A DNA stretch of 64,000 nucleotides from Morella rubra (taxonomy: Eukaryota > Streptophyta > Magnoliopsida > Fagales > Myricaceae): contig CM025856.1 in the NCBI GenBank assembly GCA_003952965.2, positions 19,498,053-19,562,052 of the forward strand. The letters run 5' to 3'. The translations under genes and the position numbers were made by a program. The notes beneath the pieces were generated by a model. That model saw nothing but the letters and a program-made list of their open reading frames with translations, searched no databases and had not been told where the DNA came from. Below are positions 34,495 through 45,162 of the stretch, in pieces. Each line of letters begins with the position of its first letter. Position 1 is the first letter of the stretch.

Positions 34495-35920
34495 GGGAGA
34501 TTAATAGGACAAGGGTAAGCAAGATTTCTAACATTGGTAAGGGTAGATCGGGTATCAGGAATTAACTTACCCGAGCAACAAGAAGCAAGTTTACTAGCGA
34601 AGTTTACTGAATTAGTGACTAGAGGGCCATTTTTGAAATTGAGGAATTATATAAGTTGCTGAAATTGATCGTGGGAGAAACCTAGAGGCATAGCAGCGCC
34701 GTTTAAAGGAGTGTCGCCAAGAATTGAGATCTAGTTTGTCGATGGAGGTGCTGGAACAAGGGAAGCAGCAGGATGGTCGGAGGAGGAGCTGCCTAGAGCT
34801 CGAGAGGAAAGACGATGGCTTGGTGGGAAGCCATAGAGGCAGTAGCATTGGTCTTGCCAATGCCCATCTTGGTGGTAGTGAGAACATTGGGGCCTTCCTC
34901 TGTCGTGGCCACAGGAGTCTGTCATGCGAAAGTGAGAACGATCTGTTGCCATGGCAATGGCGTCAGGCTGAAGAGATGGAAGGTGAAGGAGGCACTGCTA
35001 CTCTTTCTAGTGGAGGGTGGAGTAGATCTTAGCAAGAGGAGGCAGGGGATCCATGGCTAGGAAGTGGTTGCGCATAGATGCAAAAGAATTGTGTAGGCCC
35101 ATGTGGAACTGAAATTTTTTTCAATTTCACAAATCTGTTGGGTCTCTTTGAAAGCAGGGCAGGTTCACAAAAAACCAGAGAAGCAATAAAAAAGCAAATT
35201 GCGTCCAGCCAGTATCTAAATGAAATGAACACCCAAAAATATTGCAATAAAGCCCATTCAAGAGCCTTTGGTTTTGGTGAGTAAAGTTGGTTCAAATTTT
35301 GCAATTATCTAAAGTCCATTTTTACCCTGAGACTGCATCGGGAGATTAATAGGACAAGGGTAAGCAAGATTTCTAACATTGGTAAGGGTAGATCGGGTAT
35401 CAGGAATTAACTTACCCGAGCAACAAGAAGCAAGTTTACTAGCGAAGTTTACTGAATTAGTGACTAGAGGGCCATTTTTGAAATTGAGGAATTATATAAG
35501 TTGCTGAAATTGATCGTGGGAGAAACCTAGAGGCATAGCAGCGCCGTTTAAAGGAGTGTCGCCAAGAATTGAGATCTAGTTTGTCGATGGAGGTGCTGGA
35601 ACAAGGGAAGCAGCAGGATGGTCGGAGGAGGAGCTGCCTAGAGCTCGAGAGGAAAGACGATGGCTTGGTGGGAAGCCATAGAGGCAGTAGCATTGGTCTT
35701 GCCAATGCCCATCTTGGTGGTAGTGAGAACATTGGGGCCTTCCTCTGTCGTGGCCACAGGAGTCTGTCATGCGAAAGTGAGAACGATCTGTTGCCATGAA
35801 TTCAGGCTGAAGAGATTTGCTGTCTTTCCATTACGCATAGATGGAATTGTGTAAAACTAAATTTAATTTCACAAATCTAAAGCAGGGCAGGTTTTGGAGC
35901 AAAAGCTCGTCCAAGACCAG
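34495..35920. repeat. ~0.85-kb direct duplication within the copia gag region
   Basis: Bases 34495-35185 recur at 35340-35920. Copies are identical across about 460 bases (GGGAGATTAATAGGACAAGG to GATCTGTTGCCATG), after which copy 2 lacks several segments present in copy 1. The pattern is like the other two local duplications in this window. Confidence 0.85.
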
Positions 35921-36220
35921 AGAGCGTGTGTCTTGGGTGAGAGTTGCAATATCACGCTTGAGTTGAAAGATGCCTTAAAGATCCATAGGACTATGGTAAA
36001 TGAAATGATGGATTTGTCAATGCCATGACAAGTCATTGCAGCGCTCCTAAACTGAATATCAGTGGAAGCAGGTTGATAGTTGAGTTTATATTTTCATGGC
36101 ATTTGAGAAAATTGTCAGTAAAGACCTATATCTCAATATCCAGTGTGGTGGTTAAGAGAAGGTGGTCTGGACGGGGGAGGGGAGACCTTCGGAGAAGAAT
36201 TTGGACTTGAGATAGACATG
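34640..36220 (-). pseudogene. Copia gag region with nucleocapsid zinc knuckle
   Basis: Read on the minus strand, the likely start ATG at 36220 gives MSISSPNSSPK. Downstream, GIFQLKRDIATLTQDTRSL (about 35990-35930) matches the capsid part of plant copia gag. A zinc-knuckle block, CSHYHQDGHWQDQCY then LYGFPP, occurs twice (34850-34900 and 35695-35745) because of the internal duplication. Its second Cys is replaced by Tyr. Stops and shifts break the frame. Confidence 0.75.
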
Positions 36221-36242
36221 ATGGAGAAAAAAAAAAAATCAA

Positions 36243-36255
36243 GGCTCCAATACCA
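36243..36255 (-). promoter_or_regulatory. Primer binding site of the copia element
   Basis: TGGTATTGGAGCC on the minus strand lies immediately after the 5' LTR. It is close to TGGTATCAGAGC, the usual site complementary to initiator tRNA-Met. Confidence 0.8.
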
Positions 36256-36514
36256 TGTTAAGGTGCACAGAGAAGGAGAAGAATTGTGTGAATTGACTTG
36301 TCTTTCATTATCAAAGGTACAAATATTTATATTACATAACAAGGGAAGAATTCTCATATCTCGTTCTACTAGGAAAGGAAAGAAGCATGCTGTATGAAAT
36401 CTTCCTATATCATGTGTAGTTAACTAAGGAAAGGAGATGTTATACAATATTTACTCATAAATGGAGAATATGACCTTTGCTACATGGAGAATATGATCGT
36501 TGCTACCATTAATA
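36256..36514 (-). repeat. 5' LTR of the copia element (259 bp)
   Basis: Pairs with 31281-31515. It contains a 24-base internal duplication (GGAGAATATGA repeated near 36466 and 36486) missing from the other LTR. In an active element it would carry the promoter. Confidence 0.92.
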
Positions 36515-36519
36515 GAATG

Positions 36520-38425
36520 TATGCCCAGAGCTCCAAAAACAAACAATTGTAGTTTGATAACAATAACAAATTAGTTTCATCTAAATAATTAAATAATTAT
36601 TTAAATATAACATGAGATGTATGCAACATAAAATGATAAAGGTAACATGAGATGTTACATACAATATTGATATACATGACATAAGATGTTACATGAAATG
36701 ATAATATTGGGCAACATTATAGAAACATCGGACCAATGATTTATGAATCAAGAGAAGAGAGTGATAATTTTTTAGTTTCTTGTAAACCCAAAGTTGTTTT
36801 AGGCGATAGTAAAGTATTATAGCATGCACTTGTTCTGCTGCAATATGATATAATGATTAAGTCTATCATTGAGGTAGAGACCTTAAACGAACAAGTAGTT
36901 ATTATTTAAGTTGTACATTTACTGAACTAGATCCGATTAAGAATGCCTTATTAAATCACTGTTAATTGAAAGGAGATTATATCACATATCATTTATTGTC
37001 CCTAGACCTCAGAGGTTTACATTTATCTATTAATTATGCGCATAAACATTTGACAATGACAACTGTTGATAGTTCTTTAAAGACTAAATCTACTGACAGA
37101 ATTGGATTGTGTGTATAACGATATAATAGACATAAATACTCAACAAGAAATCCACCAATTTCTAGGAGAGACTTTATATACATCAGTTAATTCTTTTATA
37201 TACATAAGGTACGGATTTGTGATAGTCACTTATTGTTAAGGAGTAATTGCATCCACAATCCTTATAACATTAACAAGTTGAAAATAAGTCTCCATAGTAA
37301 GAATATATACATTTGGGTCCCTATGATCAAGTTTCACTTAAAATTTGATCCCTCTATTTCTTTCGGTAACGAAAAATTCAAACATGTCAAATGGAGGCCA
37401 CTTTAGGGCCAATCCCGCGCGCCACATGCCCAGTCGTCTTAGTTAATCCCATTAAGCACCTTATCACCAGTCCAAACAACCAAGTAAGGACAACTCATTA
37501 CCATGTCAACAATATGGGGTATAAAAAAAAATAGTAGAACGCGCAGCATTGCATGACTAACACTAACACGATGAATGAGCCACCTTACTCCTTCCCATGA
37601 TCCACTCCATTCTCCTACAAATTCCTCAAACCTACATGAGCCCTAGATCCATAGATTTCCTAATTCCCTCGAGCTGAACCTTATTTGTTAAGGATCTAAC
37701 AGTTTGGCTGGTCAAAAGGTTGAGGCCTACCCAATTGTTCTAAGGTTGGTAAAACTTGCTAGAAAGAAGATTTGCTGGTGAGAAGCACGATTGACACCAA
37801 TGTCAAGTGACTTTAAGGAGTTTCCATCCTCATGATTTTATGATTAGAAGGTCTCATACTGTTGGGCATTGTATATGATTATTTGGGCATATTTTTTGGG
37901 TTGTGTTTTGAATTATGGGTATATATATATTATATTGTATTGTATTGTCGGTTTTTGTTTCTTTATCTATCAAGAATTATAAAAGTGTATGTAGGGATAA
38001 CAACGTGCCACCATTGTCATCTTCAACAGAGCGTTTGGGCCGTATGTGAAAATATGATTCCACGTGGTCAATATATGAGTTACTAAAAAATTGCTTAACT
38101 TCTTGGTCAAAAGCTAAGACGTTTGTTGTAAATAGCTTGGGGTTCCGAATTTTTCTGTATTATATTAATGTATGACTGCACAACATTGGTAATTTTCAAT
38201 TTTGTAATTGTCATATTTAATTAATGTGGTTGTAGGTACGTGAGCTTTTCTTTTTAGTCCCTGAGGTTTTTCAAAATGATTATATTTACAAGCTGAAAGC
38301 ATGCATGCACATGCATTTAGATAGGGTTACGTGAAGAGTTTGAATAAATGGGATGCTTACTCTATTTCAAGAGATGATGCATATTTATCAACAACATCAT
38401 GAATCAAAAAACATCATAACCCAAT
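36520..38425. other. Old repeat-derived sequence, no gene
   Basis: Repeated ACATGAGATGTTACAT / ACATAAGATGTTACATG units at 36640-36700 and a GAATGTATGCCCAGAG start suggest an old LTR cut by the copia insertion. Bases 37240-37460 look like the end of a MULE-type repeat (TTGGGTCCCTATGATCAAG). None is certain. Confidence 0.3.
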
Positions 38426-38760
38426 GCAGGGGCGGCTCCAACTATAGACAGCATAGGCGTTTGTCTACGGCTCCCAAATTTAGGAGACCTCTAATTTAAA
38501 ATATTTTTTTAATGATATATTTAAAGAAAATTTAATGTCAAGGTCTAAAAAACTTATTGTTAAAGACTATATTGATTAAATAGGCCCATTAAATCTCTTT
38601 GATTGAAGGAGCATTAACTTCCCAAATTTAAAAGGCTTTAACTCAAAATTTTCTTTAATGGTATATTTTTAAAAAAAAAATTAATGTCATGGCCTAAAAA
38701 ACTTAACGTTAAAGAGTATATTGATTGAAGAGGCCTATTAAATCTAGCCCCCAAAGATGT
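38426..38760. repeat. hAT-like end with a 148-bp tandem duplication
   Basis: CAGGGGCGGCTCCAAC at 38426 resembles common plant hAT termini. It is followed by two imperfect copies of a ~148-bp unit (from CCCAAATTTA at 38473 and 38621), each containing TTAATGTCA(A/T)GGYCTAAAAAACTTA. No opposite end found. Confidence 0.4.
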
Positions 38761-38899
38761 GTTTTTTTTAAAATACGAGTTCTAGATCATGTATATATTG
38801 CAACAATGGAGTAATCACAATTAATGGATAATGCAATACCACTATCACAATCAAAACTATGGCAAATAACTAATGGCACAATGTAAAGAGTATTAAGGA

Positions 38900-39590
38900 T
38901 TGAAAAGCAAACGCAACGCTTTTAGGTGGTTCGGCGAACCAACTTACATCAACCCCTCAAGGTTCTTTCCAAGTTTTAAGGTTTCTCTACTAGTCTCCCT
39001 TTAACCAAGGGAATGGTTCCTTTACACTTTGACCTTGAGAATCACCTCTTAGAGCTTCAAATCCAAGTTTGAGAACAATCATCTCCAAAATTCTTCTTTC
39101 GATGAACAATCCTCACCAAAAAATCCCAAGAGAATCTCTCTCTTTCTAGATAAAATGGATGGACAATTTTTGCATTGTAAGCTCTCTCACGAAGTAGATA
39201 ATACAAAGAAAATCTCTATCACCTTAGCTCTACACAATAACAAGGATGTGAAAGTGTAACTTTGTGTGAATGAGTTGAGAAATGTGATTGATACTGATTT
39301 TGATCTCGCTTAAGGTTAGGAATAGTTGTAAAGTTGTTCAAAAGTATTTTTAAAACCTTAAGAGGTCCTTCCATATGCCATAATTGAAAATAATCATTTC
39401 TAGCTATTTTAGGGTGATCTGTCTTTGTTCCCGATTTACTAATCGACCAACATTCTGTTGTGGTCAACCGCTACGAGTTACCATTACCCCAACCGTCAAA
39501 AACACTGACATTTGTGATGTTTAACTTGGTCGACCACTACACCAACCAGTCAGCCACTACAACTCAGTTGTGTAGCCGCTATAATTTGAA
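38900..39590. repeat. Remnant related to the repeat unit at 60755-62470
   Basis: The block CTTTTAGGTGGTTCGGC at 38920 matches TTTTTAGGTGGTTCGGCCAA at 60958. Both are followed by a 'CCCAAGG/CTCAAGG' and CT-rich segment. Further on, several GACCACTAC / CAACCGCTAC variants occur (39460-39580). No coding sequence. Confidence 0.4.
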
Positions 39591-39599
39591 GCTTTTTTT

Positions 39600-40560
39600 T
39601 TTTTACATTTTGAAATCTCAATTTTAAAAACTAACTCCTAAAAATGTAAATATGGTTTGGAGTTTATATGGATATGATTTGATAATACTTAAAGTACATT
39701 TTGGTTTTCAAACTTGTAATAAGAAGTTTATGCATGGTTTGAGAAATGTACAAGTATGTGAATGATAACAGGAAAACTGGGTTCAAAATAGAGTCGTAAT
39801 AGTTTCTGTAGATTACGGGAGTGAGTTGCAACGAGTTAGAGTTTAAAGGAGTTTTTGAGATTAGTAGTATAGTTCGTGAGGAGAATTTGTAATTAACCTT
39901 TATTTTATATCAATCTATTTTTACCCCCTTTTAGTTGCTTAGAAATCTCTAGATAGGTTTCGATGTTTCTTGATAAGTATTTTCTTTTTATGCATTAGTA
40001 AGCTAATTATTTTGGGTGGTAGTTATTTTTCATGACTGTAATCTCATTTAGTTAGCATTCTATTCTAAATGCAGGCACAGGGCGTGACAAATTGTATTAG
40101 AGCATTGTTAGGGTTAATTTTGAGATATATCTAGGTGATTAGTTATGAATATCTATTGTTGGAATTGTTTCGGTTGTGTTCCCCAAGAGTAATATCATTC
40201 CGAATGAGGGAAATGAGAATTCGGACCCGGAACTGGGGCAGGCTTACCAAAAATGAACTGCTGAGGGGATGCTCCGAAATCTAGCCCAGTTTATGACCCA
40301 ATAGATGAAGAAGGCAAATAAATGAGGGGACCTGCAAACGGATGGATGCAGCTTTGATCGGTTCAAATAAGCAACTTTCATGGTAAACTCGACCTTGTGA
40401 CTGCCTGAAAATTAGATTTTCGACATACGAGTGAGATGCACGGATGAGCAAAAGGTGCTCCACGCAGCTTATAAGTTGTCAGGGGAGATGGTGGATCTCT
40501 AGGAGTGTGCTCCTAGAGCATAAGTTACAAAACAAGATAAGTTATATGGACCCCTATATA
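39600..40560 (+). mobile_element. Ty3/gypsy remnant: LTR end, PBS and gag fragment
   Basis: Sequence ending GCAGGCACAGGGCGTGACA (about 40072-40089) followed by AATTGTATTAGAGCATTG resembles the end of a plant gypsy LTR plus a decayed TGGTATCAGAGC primer site. Downstream (40290-40520) a broken frame reads CSFDRFK..TFMVNSTL..RCTDEQKVLHAAYKLSGEM. This matches the conserved gag pattern of plant gypsy elements (TF.G, then C.D..KV..A...L.G.A). It is interrupted by stops and no pol was found. Confidence 0.5.
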
Positions 40561-41850
40561 TCACAGAAAATCAGGTATGAAACCGACGTTACAAATCAAA
40601 ACATTTCGCAAAAACATAAGTCATGCAACTCAATAGAAATTAAGAAATCCATAATTGAGCTTTGAAAGCTTTCCTACTACAGTGCAACTGAACCACAAGC
40701 GTAGATATGAGAAACGAGACCGGCTAAATTGGATGGAGGATGTTGACATTGGAGGAGAATTGGAGAAATTTGAGAGACGAGAGAATTTTCTGCAAAACTT
40801 TTTGTGCACAAACCCATATAGGGAACAAAAGGGAAGGGAGAATAAAAAGGCAACCCTAACGGAAGTAACGTGACCGAAAAAAGTTGTCTTTTTAGAGTTC
40901 AATGAGGTGGCAATGGCTTAGCCTTCCGATTCCATTTCTCAAACGGGTGTTCCATCCATTTAAAAAACAGTGGACACAGACGCAAATGACCCTGAAAAAG
41001 AGCCGAACCCAATTAGAATCTCATTCGGAGAGAGAGAGAGAGAGAGAGAGACAACATCATTCAATGTTGTATGATTCACAATAGCCAATTATTTACACAA
41101 ACAATATTGAACGTTGTAAGCCTACATGATATCTCTATGTATCTCGTTATCTATTTCCAATATCAAATTGAAGAGAATTATGCTTCTCCAAAAGCCCTCC
41201 TTGGTTGAGATTCATATTAAAATTCAAGACAAATCCACAACATTAAAATTCATTTAAAACAAAAATAGAGAAGAAGAAAAAAAAGACCTACCTAAATTAG
41301 ACAACACAAAACTCAGTCTAATAAAACTAAGGAAAAGAAACACCAATTTTGTTACACCAGCGCTTCTGTTTTAGATCTTATACACTTTCCATTCCCGATT
41401 CACAAAAAAAGGAACTCAGACATCATCTCACCTCATTCTTATCTATAAAGAATTTGCTCCCTGGGGATGCCCCGCGATGGGGCCTTTGTCTCACTCTCTC
41501 CCTCTTTCTCATCTCACAAACCCAAAATCAAAACCCTTGTAGCATCCGTATCCTCCTTTTGTAGTCCAGTATTCACAATGTTTGCTCATTCTAGAGTCCT
41601 ACATCAGTGCATCCGATGGTCACTGGGTCATGCCCTGCGCACATCAAAACCATATTGTCAAAAGCTATAATTCATTACACAACTATCATCGTCATTAACA
41701 ATCTAGCAAACAATATCAATGCCAGATATTGAGGTTGACTTCACCTATAACAAGCAGTTCATTTTGAATTCCTAGCAGTTCTTTTGCACAGAGAATTGAG
41801 GTTGACTTCACCTATAACTTACCCGTCAGAGGTCGGAAACAAACGGTAAA
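40561..41850. other. Intergenic sequence with a GA microsatellite
   Basis: A (GA)12 tract at 41028-41051 is the only clear feature. The open frames at 40630-40902 and 41349-41670 have no recognisable domain. Confidence 0.4.
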
Positions 41851-42062
41851 GTAACAACCATTGGAACATAAACATGTGCGAGGGTGATAAACGTAATCCG
41901 AAAAATGTTCCCAGTATGTGTCACATAAACTTTAAGGACGTAGCTTATATCAATAAGTAACAACCATTGGAACATAAACATGTGCAAGGATGATAAACGT
42001 AATCCAAAAAATGTTCCAAGTCTGTGTCACATAAACTTGAAGGACGTGGCTTATATCAGTAC
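41851..42062. repeat. Two-copy 106-bp tandem repeat
   Basis: GTAACAACCATTGGAACATA begins both copies (41851 and 41957). They differ by about ten substitutions, so this is a real, diverged duplication. A shorter repeat (GAGGTTGACTTCACCTATAA) lies just upstream at 41734 and 41800. Confidence 0.85.
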
Positions 42063-42526
42063 AAGGGCAACAAAATATGGCTTTTAAGCTGCACGTAAAA
42101 AACCTGTACAACCAAAGTGGATATGTTTTGCAGAATTGAATTTCAGCTACAGATTGATAGTCAATCATACAACATAGACGAAAGAACTCCACCTTGCAAG
42201 TATGCTTCCACAATTATAATGTCAAAGAGGTACACTTCTGTAGGAGTCCTATACTGTTTAATAAAATTTGGGAAAACTACATTTGTCATTCTCTAACTAG
42301 CACACATTTAGTAATTTAAACTCAAACTATCAAACTTGACACATTACAGCCTAAACTACCTAATCATGAAAAAATAGTCACATGACACAATCTTGGAAGT
42401 CAAATTGTAACATGGGGTGCAAAGTATAAACCTATTAATAGTATTGGGTGCGATGTGTTAAGTATGGTAGATTGGGGTGCAATTGTAAAAGGTGTTGTAG
42501 TTAGAGGGTATAAAGTTAAATTTCCC

Positions 42527-43772
42527 CACAAATTTAAGGCTAAGCATTTGTTCCGGTTTGAACCGGAACATCCAGTTCCAGTACCGGTTCCGGCCATTTC
42601 CGGTATTGGAACCGGATCACATTTTAGTCAAAAACGGGAACCGAAACTAGAAATTCTGGCAGAAATGCCGGAATTTCCAGTTTCGATTTATTTTTAAAAA
42701 TAAAAAATAAAAAAATAAAGTAGTGACCTAGGTCGACCCAGGACCCAGGTCACTTAACCCAACGAAATTAGGTCTTACGACCTAATTTCGTTCCAGCCTC
42801 CAGGTTTCCAGCGCTCACCCCCCCTCTCTACCATTCTCCCAACTGTCAACCTGAGCCATGCGCCCCACCCTCCTTTCCGCAGCTTGTCTCTCCGATTCTC
42901 CCTCAACCGTGCTCAGATCCTCTCTCTCTCAGCCATGCTCAGCTCCTCTTTCCCTCTCTCTCTTGCTGTCGCATCACATTGGGGCCGAATATTTTGTTTG
43001 GTTCGTTTTGGTAATCAGCTGCTAGCGTGTTGAGTATCTTGTTCTTTATGGTTTGATGATTTTGGGATGGGTTTGTAGTCATTCAAGGGAGATCAAGGTG
43101 GGTCTGTTGTTGTGGTTTAGCTTCTTTCACTGAAACTGAGTTGGTGATTATGTAAATATTTACATATTTACATCTGAGGGCGAGATCGTCAAGGTCGTCT
43201 GGAAATGAGGGCGGGACATGTTTCGGAGGGAGGATTTGAGGGCCGAAGACGAAGAGAAAAGGTACGGAGAGGAAGAGAGCGAAGGAGAGGACAAATGGGG
43301 TCGATGAGAACATAGTGTTCAACTATTTCTGCAAAGTGAAAAACTTGGGAAAGAAAGTGATAATTCAAAAGCTTTCACTCTCCAATTTCTTGGGCTTTCT
43401 TGGAATCTTCTGCGATTGGACTATGAACAAGGAAACAACCATAGAATCTACGGATCTGAGCGTGGAGTTGAGGTGATGGTCTGATGGAAATGTTCGCGGA
43501 TCTGTATAGCTCTTTTCTATTCTTTTTGTTATCTTTAAGATGATTTTGGTTTTGTTTCCGTATGGAGTTCTGGAGGATAGTGTTTTACAATTTTTCATAG
43601 ACAAAAGATAGCTTCCCGATTGTGTTTTCTGTCTCCCTCTTCGTTTGGCCAGATAAGGAACCGGAATTTCCGGATTCTGTTTCCAGAATGAAAATTATGG
43701 TTCCGGTGGGTACCAGAATCGGAATGGGCTATTCTGGTTCCATCCGTTCCGGTGCCCACCCTTACACAAATT
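42527..43772. mobile_element. Non-autonomous hAT element with perfect 8-bp target duplication
   Basis: The element spans 42535-43764 (1230 bp). The left end starts TAAGGCTAAGCATTTGTTCC. The right end read inward starts TAAGGGTGGGCACCGGAACG. CACAAATT flanks both sides (42527-42534 and 43765-43772), the 8-bp duplication typical of hAT elements. Both ends are rich in GGAACCGG / CCGGTTCC subterminal repeats. There is no hAT transposase. The interior has a CT-rich tract (42800-42970) and a short minus-strand coding fragment (43083-43322), so it may be a gene-capturing derivative. Confidence 0.85.
43083..43322 (-). pseudogene. Possible captured gene fragment inside the hAT element
   Basis: A 79-codon frame starts MNTMFSSTPFVLSFALFLSV, a signal-anchor-like hydrophobic N-terminus. 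It continues with a Pro-rich stem and an acidic DDLDDLALR stretch before losing similarity to anything ordered. The layout resembles the N-terminus of type II membrane glycosyltransferases (perhaps the plant BC10/DUF266 type), but this is only an impression. It starts in the GC-richer centre of the element and has no catalytic domain. Confidence 0.35.
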
Positions 43773-45162
43773 AAAAAAATGGTAACCAAAGTAACACAAT
43801 TTTCCTTTTCAACAAAAGAAACAAACAAAACCCTCATTATTACCTCTCTTTTTATGTTAAATAAAGGCAAATATTAAATATACATTGGTATAAGCGACAG
43901 ACACACGACATGCTGTACTATGAAACATCAAAATTACATATAACAATGACACTTTGCATACCAAGTTACACAAATTGATCCATGAGTTACGGTGGTGAAT
44001 GGGGAGATTGAGATGAGTGTTGAAGTTAGCTACCAAAAGCAACAGGACAGCAAAGTCGAGTTCAACCACAGGCACATATTTGGGTTGCAAATGCACCAAC
44101 CCTAGTCAAGCTTTTGCCAGCTTCAGCTTGGCTAGTTAAAAATTACACAAACATCTCAACACAAGTCTTAAAACCGGACTTTAACTTTACTCAACATAAA
44201 TCATGAAAATTTGATGAGCCCATAATTTTTTAAAAATCTTAGAAACTGCAACCACTTAAGATCAAAGATTCTCTATAACAACAAACTTTTTGGGACACAA
44301 CTGTTGCAAGTCTACATGTCAAATTTTGCAAAGCTTGACTGATTATATGTTTATCACAAGAACCGAAAGACAAAACCAAAATCATGGGTCAACTAATATC
44401 TTCAGATCAATTCATCAAGTTGATGAAGTATAGGAAAATTTATGACTTTATTATTATTACAGTTAGGGGAAAGGTTTTCAATGTTTGTACAATAACTAGG
44501 AAAATATTCACATTTTGGCCCAAAGAACTTCTGTCAATGCTCTCAACCCAGCACATAATAAAGGGCAGTTCAGCAGATTCCCATCACATTTTGGCCCAAA
44601 GAGATGCCAGGACTTTAATGCTGCTCTAGACATATACTAAGGGTGAATTCATAACTCTGAATCAACCAAGACCATGGTTCGTCTAGTTCAGATTTCCAAA
44701 GCACGAGTTCTAATAGATTCTCTACCATTTGACCTGTTAACACTTATTTCTAGCAAACACATAGGAATCTTATGTACAGGATCCCTAAGGTCCCTCTATT
44801 CGTTTTCATCCTGGATCACAGTCGGTTGTAAATCTTAGGAATTAATTAATAAACATTACTTCACAAGTTCTAAAGTGTTAAAGCCAAAAACAAAAAAAAA
44901 AACACAGACACACACACACACACACATTGAAAAATGATTAGGGAAAATAGTTGCAACAACTGAACTATCTTAAGCTTGTACAAGTTTTAAAATCTAATAT
45001 AATAAGACTTCCCTTCTATGTGTCTACACACATTGTTTCAGTTGAGAAACAAAGAAAACATTAACAAAGATACAAGAGACAAACATCATATCTCAATGTT
45101 CAAAAACAATATATTCAAGAGAGAATCACCTGTCCACTGCCTCAATGAATCACGCCAGATGT
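43773..45162. other. Intergenic sequence downstream of KRI1
   Basis: Contains a CA microsatellite (44904-44925) and a repeated CACATTTTGGCCCAAAGA phrase (44509 and 44585). The stretch next to 45163 is the expected 3' UTR of the KRI1 gene. No other gene recognised. Confidence 0.45.

Larger units (their letters stand above)
31276..36519 (-). mobile_element. Complete Ty1/copia LTR retrotransposon (minus strand), genes decayed
   Basis: Two LTRs (31281-31515 and 36256-36514) enclose gag, integrase, reverse transcriptase and RNase H remnants in the Ty1/copia order when read on the minus strand. GAATG at 31276-31280 repeats at 36515-36519 as the 5-bp target duplication. A primer binding site and polypurine tract adjoin the LTRs. 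Length is about 5.2 kb, including a probable 0.85-kb internal duplication. Frames are broken in several places, so it is not autonomous. The empty site, reading ATTGGAATGTATGCCC, looks like part of an older LTR-type repeat. Confidence 0.93.

Noticed and set aside
42261..42535. Second MULE-type MITE (GGG...CCCC ends at 42270 and 42527)
   Set aside because: The inverted similarity is weak and the flanks (ATAAAATTT and ACAAATTTA) do not form a clear 9-bp duplication. The right end abuts the hAT insertion.
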